Positions 1 to 7,008 of a stretch of 7,102 nucleotides of DNA are shown in pieces. Under the pieces are notes generated by a model. The model was not told where the DNA came from. It saw only the letters and a program-made list of their open reading frames with translations, and searched no databases. Both the position numbers and the translations under genes were made by a program. Every line of letters begins with the position of its first letter. Position 1 is the stretch's first letter. Source of the DNA: JAPLJQ01 sp037143735 (GTDB lineage Bacteria; Desulfobacterota; Syntrophia; Syntrophales; UBA2185). The stretch lies in the NCBI GenBank assembly GCA_037143735.1, contig JBAWYD010000114.1:1-7102 (forward strand), given 5' to 3'.

Positions 1-2694
1 CTCATCCAGTACGCCAAAGAGAAGGGCCTGAAGCTCAAGAGCAATCCCTACGGTTATCCCCGGTCGTTCACGAATACACCGGAGGAGACCGAACTGGCTG
101 TCATGGGTCAACTTCTTGAAATCACTTGGGGATCGTCGATTCTGTCCGTCCTCGACCCTATGTCCGGCGGCGGTTCCATCCCCTTCGAGGCCCTCCGCTT
201 TGGATTCCATACCTATGCCAATGAACTCAATCCCGTGGCGGCGACGATCCTCAAGGCTACCCTCGATTATCCCGCCCGCTTCGGTATGCAGCGGCTTGCC
301 GGAAAGACAGACGGCAAAACAGAAACATCGGCGGCTGGCGCGGGAAAGTCCCTGGCGGAGTTGATCAGGCATTACGGCAACGAAATGGCCCGGCGGATCG
401 AAAAGCGACTGGCACCGTTTTATCCCCGGCAGGACGGCGAGAAGATCTTTGCCTACGTCTGGGCAAGGACGGTGGCTTGCCCGACGACGGGGAAACCGGT
501 GCCTCTCTCGCCGAACTGGTGGCTCCAGAAGGGAAGCAATCCCGTGGCGGTTAAGCTTCTATCGCAAGCCGACTGGCCGGCGTGTCACTTTGAAATCCTG
601 AAAGGAAAGCAGGCCGCACAGTCCAATCCCGACAGTGGGACGATCAGCCGGGGGACGGCTGTGTCTCCCTGGACGGGGGACACCATCGACGGGGATTACA
701 TCAAGGCCGAAGCCCAGGCCGGGCGGATGGGCCAGCAGCTCTACGCCCTGGGAATCCAGACGGATGCGGGCAAGGGTTTCCGGACGCCAGCGGAGGATGA
801 TCTGACAGCCATTCGCCGGGCAGAGGAGGAACTCGATGCGCTCCTCCCGAAATGGGAGGCGAAAGAGCTGATCCCAAGGGAGCCCTATCCGGAAATTTCA
901 ACCGATCCGAGGCCGATCCTTTACGGCATGAAGACCTGGGGTGATTTCTTTTCTCCCCGCCAGCTCCTTGCCCTGGGGACGTATCTGGAGGTCCTCGCCG
1001 AGGTCATGACGGAGGCCCGGAAGGCGCTGCCCAAAGAGAAAGCGGACGCCATCCAGACCTATCTGGCCCTGGCCATCGACAAGGCCTGTGATTACAATTC
1101 TCGAATGGTACGGTGGCATAGCTCCAGGGGTGTTATTGCTGGCACCTTCGATCGTCATGATTTCAGTTTCAAATGGAGCCATGCGGAGTTCGACGCCGCC
1201 CACAACCTTTTCCCCTGGGCGCTTGACCAGGTCACCGACGCCTACGAAGGCATCGCCAAGATCGTCCAGACCCCCCAGCGGAGCTTTTTTCAGCGCACCG
1301 GCGATGATCCATTGAAAAACCTGACCGTCACCCGGGGAAACGCCCGGAATCTGGAGCATATCGCAACGAGCAGTATCCACCTTATCTGCGTCGATCCGCC
1401 CTACTACGACAACGTCATGTACGCCGAGTGCAGCGATTTCTTCTATGTCTGGATGAAACGGACCCTGGGTGACGTCTATCCCCAGTTCTTCACGGAGGAG
1501 CTGACGGACAAGGACAATGAGGCCGTGGCCAACGCGGCCCGCTTCGCCGGAGTGGGCCGGGGGAACAAGCGGGAGCTGGCAGAGCGGGATTACGAACGGA
1601 AGATGGCGGCCTGCTTCCGGGAGATGAACAGGGTGCTGCGTCCTGACGGTGTCCTCACCGTCATGTTCACTCACAAAAAAGTGGAGGCCTGGGACAGCCT
1701 ATCAATGGCCCTCATCGGAGCGGGATTCTCCATCGAAGCGTCCTGGCCCATTCACACGGAAAGCGAGCACAGCCTCCACCAGGCGAAAAAGAACGCTGCT
1801 GCCTCGACAATCCTCCTCGTATGCCGGAAGCGTGTAGATTCGAATGATGGTGTCTGGTGGGACGACATCAAGGGGAATGTCCGAAAAAAAGCCCGCGAGA
1901 AGGCAGCCGAGTTTCACCGGGCCGGGATCGGCGGCGTGGACCTCTATCTCTCAACCTTCGGACCGGTACTGTCGGTGATCTCCGAGCGCTGGCCGGTTCT
2001 TACGAGCGAGGTTGACGAAAAGACGGGAGAAGCAAAGGTTTTGAGGCCCGAGATGGCCCTGGCCGTTGCACGGGAGGAGGTCGTGGCGTTGCGGAAACAG
2101 GGGCTCCTCCTCGGGCGGAGCGTCGAGTTCGATCCCATAACGGACTGGGTCTTGCTGGCCTGGGACGCCTTCCGGGCGGAGCAGTTTCCCGCCGACGAGG
2201 CCCGCAAGCTGGCTTTGGCCCTGGGGCTCAATATCGAGGATGATCTGATTCGGCAGAGCCGGGTGATCACGAAAAAGCAGAACGACGTATCCCTGCTGAC
2301 GCCCCGGGCGCGGCGGCACAAGGGGCTCGTCGATCCGGAAGCGGAAGCGTTTCCCTGCCTGATCGACGCCGTCCACGCGGCGATGCTCGTCTATGAGGAA
2401 GACGGGGGCAAAGCCTGCGAGGTCTTCCTGAAGCGGACGGGCCTCCTGACGGATGCCCGCTTCAAGGCGGCGCTTCAGGCCTTGATCAATGCAGTTCCCA
2501 GAACAAAGGAGAAAGGGGTCTTCAAACGCCCCGAGGCAGCTGTCCTGGAGTCCCTGAAAATGGCTTTCTTTGACGATATTGAGATTCCTGTTGAGGAAGC
2601 GCCGGTATTGGCCGCACCGCGAGTGATGGAGCAGATGAGCCTGTATGGGGATGAGGCGGATGAGGAAGAGGAAGAAATTGAGGATCACGATTAA
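1..2694 (+). CDS. DUF1156-family (COG1743) adenine-specific DNA methyltransferase, 5'-truncated by window edge
   Basis: The frame is open from base 1 to the TAA at 2692-2694 (897 codons). The first 34 codons read as family-like protein, so the ATG at 103 is internal and the true start, with the DUF1156 domain proper, lies upstream. Visible motifs are the SAM-binding motif I DPMSGGGS (154-177), the acidic ribose-binding position in ELNP (223-234) and the catalytic motif IV DPPYYDN (1393-1413). Roughly 400 residues separate motifs I and IV and probably hold target recognition, an alpha-like order. A WWL-containing block at 478-534 and a second block near 640-690 match the place of the family's Zn-ribbon, but only one of the expected cysteines remains (CPTTG 478-492, SPWTG 664-678). 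The conserved-looking C-terminal part (LSTFGPVLSVISERW, 1948-1992) is intact, and the protein ends in a strongly acidic tail. By family it should transfer methyl from SAM to adenine N6 in cytoplasmic DNA. The target site is unknown. Its position ahead of a PLD-helicase suggests the modification arm of a defence system. Confidence 0.93.
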   Translation, partial: LIQYAKEKGLKLKSNPYGYPRSFTNTPEETELAVMGQLLEITWGSSILSVLDPMSGGGSIPFEALRFGFHTYANELNPVAATILKATLDYPARFGMQRLAGKTDGKTETSAAGAGKSLAELIRHYGNEMARRIEKRLAPFYPRQDGEKIFAYVWARTVACPTTGKPVPLSPNWWLQKGSNPVAVKLLSQADWPACHFEILKGKQAAQSNPDSGTISRGTAVSPWTGDTIDGDYIKAEAQAGRMGQQLYALGIQTDAGKGFRTPAEDDLTAIRRAEEELDALLPKWEAKELIPREPYPEISTDPRPILYGMKTWGDFFSPRQLLALGTYLEVLAEVMTEARKALPKEKADAIQTYLALAIDKACDYNSRMVRWHSSRGVIAGTFDRHDFSFKWSHAEFDAAHNLFPWALDQVTDAYEGIAKIVQTPQRSFFQRTGDDPLKNLTVTRGNARNLEHIATSSIHLICVDPPYYDNVMYAECSDFFYVWMKRTLGDVYPQFFTEELTDKDNEAVANAARFAGVGRGNKRELAERDYERKMAACFREMNRVLRPDGVLTVMFTHKKVEAWDSLSMALIGAGFSIEASWPIHTESEHSLHQAKKNAAASTILLVCRKRVDSNDGVWWDDIKGNVRKKAREKAAEFHRAGIGGVDLYLSTFGPVLSVISERWPVLTSEVDEKTGEAKVLRPEMALAVAREEVVALRKQGLLLGRSVEFDPITDWVLLAWDAFRAEQFPADEARKLALALGLNIEDDLIRQSRVITKKQNDVSLLTPRARRHKGLVDPEAEAFPCLIDAVHAAMLVYEEDGGKACEVFLKRTGLLTDARFKAALQALINAVPRTKEKGVFKRPEAAVLESLKMAFFDDIEIPVEEAPVLAAPRVMEQMSLYGDEADEEEEEIEDHD

Positions 2695-2700
2695 TATTAA
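2691..2700. repeat. 10-base perfect palindrome TTAATATTAA at the methylase stop
   Basis: This is a perfect self-complementary AT-only decamer that overlaps the methylase TAA stop and lies 18 bases ahead of the GTG start of the DUF4258 gene. The symmetry does not extend cleanly outwards. It could be an operator-like half of autoregulation for the small gene pair, or chance in an AT-rich junction. I looked for a -35 element at the right spacing and did not find one, so I do not call a promoter. Confidence 0.3.
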
Positions 2701-2703
2701 CCC

Positions 2704-2710
2704 GGAAGGA
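2704..2710 (+). promoter_or_regulatory. Shine-Dalgarno sequence for the DUF4258 gene
   Basis: GGAAGGA lies 8 bases upstream of a GTG codon at 2719. It is the evidence for choosing this non-ATG start, since no ATG gives a better-placed start ahead of the conserved LSHHAKEEM beginning. Confidence 0.75.
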
Positions 2711-2718
2711 GTGGCATT

Positions 2719-2979
2719 GTGAATTTCAAGCTTTCTCATCATGCCAAAGAAGAAATGCTGAGACGATCAATTCCGGTAGAGCTTCTTGAAACTGTCCTGA
2801 ACGCCCCTCAGCAGATCGTCGTCGAGAGAGGATATCTGAAGGCATATCAATCACAAGTCGATTTCGGCGGGGGCAAGATATTCTTGCTTCGGGCGATAAT
2901 CGATGATACTCTGGAACCCGCTACCGTTATCACTGTTTACAGGACAAGCAAGATTGGTAAATATTGGAGGACAACATGA
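2719..2979 (+). CDS. DUF4258 family protein, putative RelE-like toxin
   Basis: The product is 86 residues from a GTG start. The pattern is an N-terminal LSHHAKEEMLRRSI helix, an ELLETVLNAPQQIV helix-turn with a following strand, then a FLLRAIIDD strand and a VITVYRTSKIGKYWR end. I recognise this as DUF4258, a small fold related to the RelE/BECR mRNA-interferase superfamily. Family-like positions include the His pair near residues 7-8, the arginines near 14-15 and the basic C-terminus. By analogy it may be a ribosome-dependent or free RNA endonuclease toxin, but catalytic activity is not proven for this group. Its stop TGA overlaps the next ATG as ATGA (2976-2979), so the two genes are translationally coupled. 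By hand count bases 2701-3000 are about 46% GC, well below the methylase upstream, which hints at separate acquisition. The toxin-first order is like higBA and unlike relBE. The alternative is a non-toxic RNA-binding protein. Confidence 0.85.
   Translation: MNFKLSHHAKEEMLRRSIPVELLETVLNAPQQIVVERGYLKAYQSQVDFGGGKIFLLRAIIDDTLEPATVITVYRTSKIGKYWRTT
2966..2970 (+). promoter_or_regulatory. Shine-Dalgarno sequence that fixes the DUF2283 start
   Basis: GGAGG ends 5 bases before the ATG at 2976. It argues against the in-frame TTG at 2964, which would place the SD inside the coding sequence. The SD lies within the end of the DUF4258 gene, as expected for coupled translation. Confidence 0.8.
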
Positions 2980-3173
2980 AAGTAACCTATGACCCTGAAG
3001 TGGATGTGCTTCGCATCCTGTTCAGTAACCAGCCCATCGAAGAAAGCGACGAGGATAAACCCGGCGTGATCATCGATTACGATAAGGAAGGCAACATCGT
3101 GGGGCTTGAGGTGCTGGAAGCCTCCAGGCGCATTGAAAACCCTCGTTCCCTCGAATATGCCGTTTCCGGCTGA
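2976..3173 (+). CDS. DUF2283 family protein, putative antitoxin partner of DUF4258
   Basis: The product is 65 residues and acidic, opening MKVTYDPEVDVLRILFS, with a PGVIIDYDKEGNIVGLEVLEASRRI core. This is the typical full length and signature of DUF2283, a small beta-rich protein. I chose ATG 2976 over the upstream in-frame TTG 2964 because of the GGAGG just ahead and because family members begin at this MKV-type residue. It overlaps the DUF4258 gene by four bases. Pairing of DUF2283 with DUF4258 recurs in genomes and is commonly read as a type II toxin-antitoxin pair with this protein neutralising the toxin. No helix-turn-helix or other DNA-binding motif is visible, so autoregulation by this protein alone is not obvious. 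Its stop at 3171-3173 is in the same reading frame as the helicase gene that starts 27 bases later. Confidence 0.88.
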   Translation: MKVTYDPEVDVLRILFSNQPIEESDEDKPGVIIDYDKEGNIVGLEVLEASRRIENPRSLEYAVSG

Positions 3174-3200
3174 TGCTTAAAAACCGCAAGTGGCGAGCTC

Positions 3201-6200
3201 ATGACGGAGCAGTCCCTGAAATCTTGTGATTTTCAAATCTCCTATGGTCCTTCCGATGACCGGCTGAACGGGTTCTACATTCCCGCTTTGTCACGGTCTG
3301 TCCGTTATGATCGAAGCGCCGGGTTCTTTTCATCTTCAGCTTTGGCCGTTGCCTCTGCCGGGGTTGCCCATTTGCTCAAAAATGGCGGGACGATGCGCCT
3401 ACTGGTAGGGGCGGAGCTTGACGACGCCGACGTGGCGGCCATTCAAAAAGGCCACGATCTGACGGACCTCTTGGAGATGAAGTTCCTTCCCATTTTAGAG
3501 GATCCGGAGGAAATGGCCCGAAGACGTCTTGAGGTTCTGGCCTGGATGGTGGCGGAGGGAAGTCTCCAATTCCGTGTTGTTCTACCCTGTATAAACGGTA
3601 AGCCGCTGCCCGCCTATCTAACCCATGACTACTACCATCCCAAGGAAGGAATCTTCACCGACGGAAAGGGCGACCAGATCGCCTTTTCCGGAAGCGTCAA
3701 TGAATCTGCCCAAGGTTGGGAGAAGAACTACGAACAATTTGCCGTCTACAAATCCTGGGACGCCAGTGCCCCATACCTGAAGCAGGTACATTACCGTTTT
3801 GAGCGTCTGTGGGAAGGGAAGGAGACGGATTGGATTGCCATCCCCATTCCCGAGGCAGTGCGGCAGAAGTTAATCCGTTTTCGTCCGGAAATGCCTCCGG
3901 GTCATGACCCACTGGAGGATATCGTCGCAACGGATACATCATTGAATGGGGCTCTGCGAGAGCGTATCCTGTTTCAGTTTCTCCGTGATGCCCCTTTTTT
4001 TCCCAACAGTGACGGTCTTTGCGAGGCGACGGCCCCCATTGTTTTGTGGCCGCACCAACGAACTACTGCCAACGAAATCATTCAGAAATTTCCTTCCCGG
4101 TTCCTTTTATGCTCCGAAGTCGGCTTGGGCAAGACGATGGAGGCAGGTATGGCTCTGCGGCAGTTGCTTCTGTCCGAAAGGGTGAAGCGTTGTCTTATTC
4201 TGACCCCCCGGAGCGTCACCCGGCAGTGGCAGGAAGAACTCTACGAAAAAATGGGACTGAATATTCCCGTCTATGATGGCAAGTTCTTTACGGATTACTT
4301 CCATTTCATCCTTCCGGATTCAGATGGGAATTCCTGGGAGGCCCATCCCGTCCTGATTGCTTCTTCCCAGTTGGCCAAGCGCAGGGAACGACAAGAGGAA
4401 CTGCTCGCCGCGATTTCCTGGGATCTGGTGATCATTGATGAGGCCCATCATGCCCGAAGAAAGGACTTTCTCGAAGATAGGCGCCGACCTAACCGCTTAC
4501 TGGAACTTCTGGAAGGAGCTGCCGGGCAACCCGGGTTGGCCAGGAAAACGAGAGGGCTGATCATGCTGACGGCCACGCCGATGCAGATTCATCCTCTTGA
4601 GGTCTGGGATCTCATGAAATCCCTGGGACTTGGGGGCCGATGGGAAGCCGCTGAGGATAATTTTCTCAAGTTTTTTGCGGAGTTGCGCAAACCAGTCGAT
4701 CGGATTGACTGGGACTTCGTCATGGCCATGTTCCAGGACGCCCTGGCCACGGGGACGGATATGGACGATTTCTTCGCCCGCATGACGGAACAAAAAATCG
4801 GGACGGTGGAATGGGAACAGATTCGCCATTTTGGGGAATCAACGAAGAAGAATGTTGTGCTCAAGCAGCTTTCACGGGATGCGCATGCGCATCTGATCCG
4901 GATGGTGAAAATGCACACGCCCCTCCGCAGACTGATGCGGCGGAGCACAAGGCGTCTTTTGCGTACCTACCGCGAGAAGGGCATTCTGAAAGAAACCGTG
5001 CCGGTGCGCCACCCGCAGCTCACCTGGATTCCTATGGCCGAGGATGAGAGAAAACTCTATGACCGCATCGAGGAGTATTTTAGCGACTTCTATCAGAAAT
5101 ACGAAAATGAACGTAAGGGATTGGGTTTCGTCATGACCGTCTATCGACGACGACTCACCAGTTCCTTCTGTGCAGTACAGAAAAGCCTGGAGCGTCGCCT
5201 TGCCTTTCTCAAAGGACAGGCGACGCCGGAGGCCATCCAGGGGCTGACCGACGAAGATAGGGAGCAGGAAGATTTAGAACTCGACTACGATGAGACCGCT
5301 GAGGCAGCGGGAAAGCTATTCGCGGAGGAGATCGCCTACGTAGAGGACTTCCTCCGTGAGATCCGGCGACTTGCAGGCGACTCTAAATGGGAACAGTTAG
5401 ACCAAGAAATCCGGGAAACCCTGAAATCCCAGGATACCATCGTCATCTTCACCCAGTATACGGACACACTGGACGATCTGCGGGAAAAGCTTCGGCAGGT
5501 CTATGGTGCTCAGGTTGCCTGCTACTCGGGTAGGGGAGGGGAGGTCTGGAACGGCTATAAATGGGAAGGCCGGAGCAAGGAGGAGATCAAAAACGATTTC
5601 CGGGAGGCCCGGAACGTGAAGATCCTCCTCTGTACGGATGCGGCGAGCGAGGGGCTGAACCTCCAGACCTGCGGGATTCTCATCAATTACGATATGCCAT
5701 GGAACCCCATGCGGGTGGAACAGCGCATCGGACGCATCGACCGCATCGGCGGTCACCGGGATGTCTATATCAGTAACTATTTTTATGAAGATACGGTGGA
5801 AGCCCGGGTCTACCAAGCCCTGAGCCGTCGAATCGATTGGTTCGAGTGGGTCGTCGGGGAGCTGCAACCCATTCTCAGTGGTGTGGAAAAGACCATCCGG
5901 GAGATCGCCCTGACAAGGAAGGACGAGCGAAAAACAAGACTGGAAGAAGCCATTCGGCAGCTTGAAGAGGAGTATGAGCGTCAGACTGCTGGCGGTTTTA
6001 ATCTCGATGAGTACCTGGCGGGCGAGGGGCAAGATCAATCGGGTGTAAGGTATCCCCTGGCAATGGCGGATCTGGAAAGGGTACTTACCAGAACGGAGAG
6101 CCTCAAGCCCTTCTGGGAAAAGCACCCGGAAATTGCCGGGGCCTGGTTGTTGAAATGGAATGAAAGTGCTATTCCCGCAACATTTGATCGGGATCTCTTT

Positions 6201-6959
6201 GACCGGCATCCGGAGACCTTACGGCTCATGAGCTATGGTGAACCGCTCTTCAGGGAGCTTCTTGAGAAAATGCCGTCACCGGCGCGAAACGAAGAGATAG
6301 GCATTCCTCTGATTCGATGTTCTGTTGAGATGCATGAGCGCTTCGTGGTCTATTATGCCCTGAAAGATGGGCAGGTGAAACCGGTGTTAACCCTGGATGA
6401 ACTGGAGGCAATTTTCAATGAACCTCTGCCGGAAGATAAAGCTGGGCGTGGATTTGAAGATGAGGCGAAAAAAATATTTGAGACCGTCATCCGGGAACGG
6501 GAGCAATGGTCCGGACAGATGACCAGGCATGCCCGTCAGGCGCGGCGATTGGCGCAGGAGGAACGAGGGAGAAGGCTGTTGGTTGAGATCGCTTTGTGTG
6601 AAATAGTCCGGACGCAACTGGCTGGCCTTTTCAATGATTCAGAGGTATCTGCCGGTTTTGACGAAGAAACCCTCCAGCGTTTGAAAATGAAGGGCTATCC
6701 GATTGCTCCACTGTTTCATCTTGTTGATACGACAGGATTAAAGCCTCAGGTTGACGATCCTTTCTGGCCGAAAGTCAATGGGAAATCAGAGCGGGAAATC
6801 CGGGGAATGGTGGATGTAATCCGGCGGGAGATCAAAGAATTGCTGAAAAAGCTGTCAGAATGGCAAAAAAAACCTCTTGTGGAGACGGGGGGTGCTTCCC
6901 CCCCGGTGGTGCTGCGTTTCTATCCGCTTCCGCCCCTGAATGGTGCCCGTCAGCCCTGA
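3201..6959 (+). CDS. PLD-like nuclease domain fused to SNF2/HepA-type helicase, predicted defence effector
   Basis: The product is 1252 residues. The start is ATG 3201: no other start codon lies between it and the in-frame TGA at 3171, although only a weak GGCGAG stands in as SD. Residues 10-205 form a phospholipase-D-like domain with YDRSAGFFSSSAL near 36-48, H146-P-K148, D154 and GSVNES 164-169. A single HKD half-site implies dimerisation. The superfamily 2 motor follows: WPHQ 283-286 (Q-type motif), Walker A EVGLGKT 306-312, TPRS 335-338 (Ia), DEAH 413-416, TATP 457-460 (III), IFTQYTDTL 749-757 (IV), CTDAASEGLN 811-820 (V) and QRIGRIDRIG 841-850 (VI). All key ATPase residues are present. 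An extra segment at about 470-605 and long charged, partly coiled-coil stretches (about 895-930 and 1085-1130) lie outside the core. The protein should use ATP to translocate on DNA, with the PLD part as likely nuclease. The neighbouring methylase suggests action on unmethylated foreign DNA. It is cytoplasmic, with no signal peptide or membrane segment. DISARM drmD is a related SNF2 protein, but no drmA/B/C is seen here. Confidence 0.93.
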   Translation: MTEQSLKSCDFQISYGPSDDRLNGFYIPALSRSVRYDRSAGFFSSSALAVASAGVAHLLKNGGTMRLLVGAELDDADVAAIQKGHDLTDLLEMKFLPILEDPEEMARRRLEVLAWMVAEGSLQFRVVLPCINGKPLPAYLTHDYYHPKEGIFTDGKGDQIAFSGSVNESAQGWEKNYEQFAVYKSWDASAPYLKQVHYRFERLWEGKETDWIAIPIPEAVRQKLIRFRPEMPPGHDPLEDIVATDTSLNGALRERILFQFLRDAPFFPNSDGLCEATAPIVLWPHQRTTANEIIQKFPSRFLLCSEVGLGKTMEAGMALRQLLLSERVKRCLILTPRSVTRQWQEELYEKMGLNIPVYDGKFFTDYFHFILPDSDGNSWEAHPVLIASSQLAKRRERQEELLAAISWDLVIIDEAHHARRKDFLEDRRRPNRLLELLEGAAGQPGLARKTRGLIMLTATPMQIHPLEVWDLMKSLGLGGRWEAAEDNFLKFFAELRKPVDRIDWDFVMAMFQDALATGTDMDDFFARMTEQKIGTVEWEQIRHFGESTKKNVVLKQLSRDAHAHLIRMVKMHTPLRRLMRRSTRRLLRTYREKGILKETVPVRHPQLTWIPMAEDERKLYDRIEEYFSDFYQKYENERKGLGFVMTVYRRRLTSSFCAVQKSLERRLAFLKGQATPEAIQGLTDEDREQEDLELDYDETAEAAGKLFAEEIAYVEDFLREIRRLAGDSKWEQLDQEIRETLKSQDTIVIFTQYTDTLDDLREKLRQVYGAQVACYSGRGGEVWNGYKWEGRSKEEIKNDFREARNVKILLCTDAASEGLNLQTCGILINYDMPWNPMRVEQRIGRIDRIGGHRDVYISNYFYEDTVEARVYQALSRRIDWFEWVVGELQPILSGVEKTIREIALTRKDERKTRLEEAIRQLEEEYERQTAGGFNLDEYLAGEGQDQSGVRYPLAMADLERVLTRTESLKPFWEKHPEIAGAWLLKWNESAIPATFDRDLFDRHPETLRLMSYGEPLFRELLEKMPSPARNEEIGIPLIRCSVEMHERFVVYYALKDGQVKPVLTLDELEAIFNEPLPEDKAGRGFEDEAKKIFETVIREREQWSGQMTRHARQARRLAQEERGRRLLVEIALCEIVRTQLAGLFNDSEVSAGFDEETLQRLKMKGYPIAPLFHLVDTTGLKPQVDDPFWPKVNGKSEREIRGMVDVIRREIKELLKKLSEWQKKPLVETGGASPPVVLRFYPLPPLNGARQP
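6887..6904 (+). repeat. G6/C7 inverted repeat inside the 3' end of the helicase gene
   Basis: Six G (6887-6892), a five-base TGCTT loop and seven C (6898-6904) can form a very stable 6-bp stem. It lies 53 bases before the helicase stop and 14 bases after an A8 run (6865-6872). No T-run follows, so it is not a standard intrinsic terminator. It may protect the 3' end of the operon mRNA or simply mark error-prone homopolymers. Confidence 0.5.
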
Positions 6960-7008
6960 CTACGGATCTGTTGTCCTGCCAAATGTGGTGGTGTTTTTCC
7001 CTCGGCCA

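Larger units (their letters stand above)
1..6959 (+). other. Predicted defence operon: DUF1156 methylase - DUF4258/DUF2283 pair - PLD-SNF2 helicase
   Basis: Four same-strand genes are separated by 24 bases, a 4-base overlap and 27 bases, with no promoter or terminator visible between them, so one transcript is likely. DUF1156 methylase plus PLD-helicase is a recurrent predicted restriction-like module. DUF499 ATPase and DUF3780, which often accompany it, are absent here and would have to lie upstream of the window. The defence role is inference from gene families and neighbourhood. Confidence 0.65.

Noticed and set aside
103..105. ATG at 103 as the methylase start
   Set aside because: The frame is open to base 1 with family-like sequence, no Shine-Dalgarno precedes the ATG, and starting there would remove the N-terminal domain just ahead of motif I.
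898..1674. Long minus-strand open frame of 258 codons inside the methylase
   Set aside because: It lies wholly opposite a methylase region with catalytic motif IV. Its translation has no recognisable domain and it is a typical antisense shadow in GC-rich DNA.
2678..2700. TTGAGG ... TAATAT as a sigma-70-type promoter for the small gene pair
   Set aside because: The spacer is only 8 bases, far short of the needed 16-18, and no better -35 lies at the right distance.
1951..2742. Minus-strand open frame of 263 codons opposite the methylase 3' end
   Set aside because: It is antisense to conserved family sequence, rich in Pro/Gln/Arg as shadows are, with no family resemblance. It also runs across the well-supported DUF4258 start.
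3171..3200. UGA read-through giving a DUF2283-helicase fusion, since both genes share a frame with no stop in the 9 codons between
   Set aside because: The DUF2283 protein ends at its normal family length, the helicase has its own ATG, and no read-through or selenocysteine element is visible. Sharing a frame happens by chance one time in three.
5397..6209. Minus-strand open frame of 270 codons opposite helicase motifs IV-VI
   Set aside because: The plus strand here encodes textbook SF2 motifs. The antisense product has no recognisable domain.
6960..7008. Intrinsic terminator in the gap after the helicase gene
   Set aside because: Only a 3-bp CCA/TGG stem precedes the TTTTT at 6992-6996. No stable hairpin with a T-run is seen on either strand.
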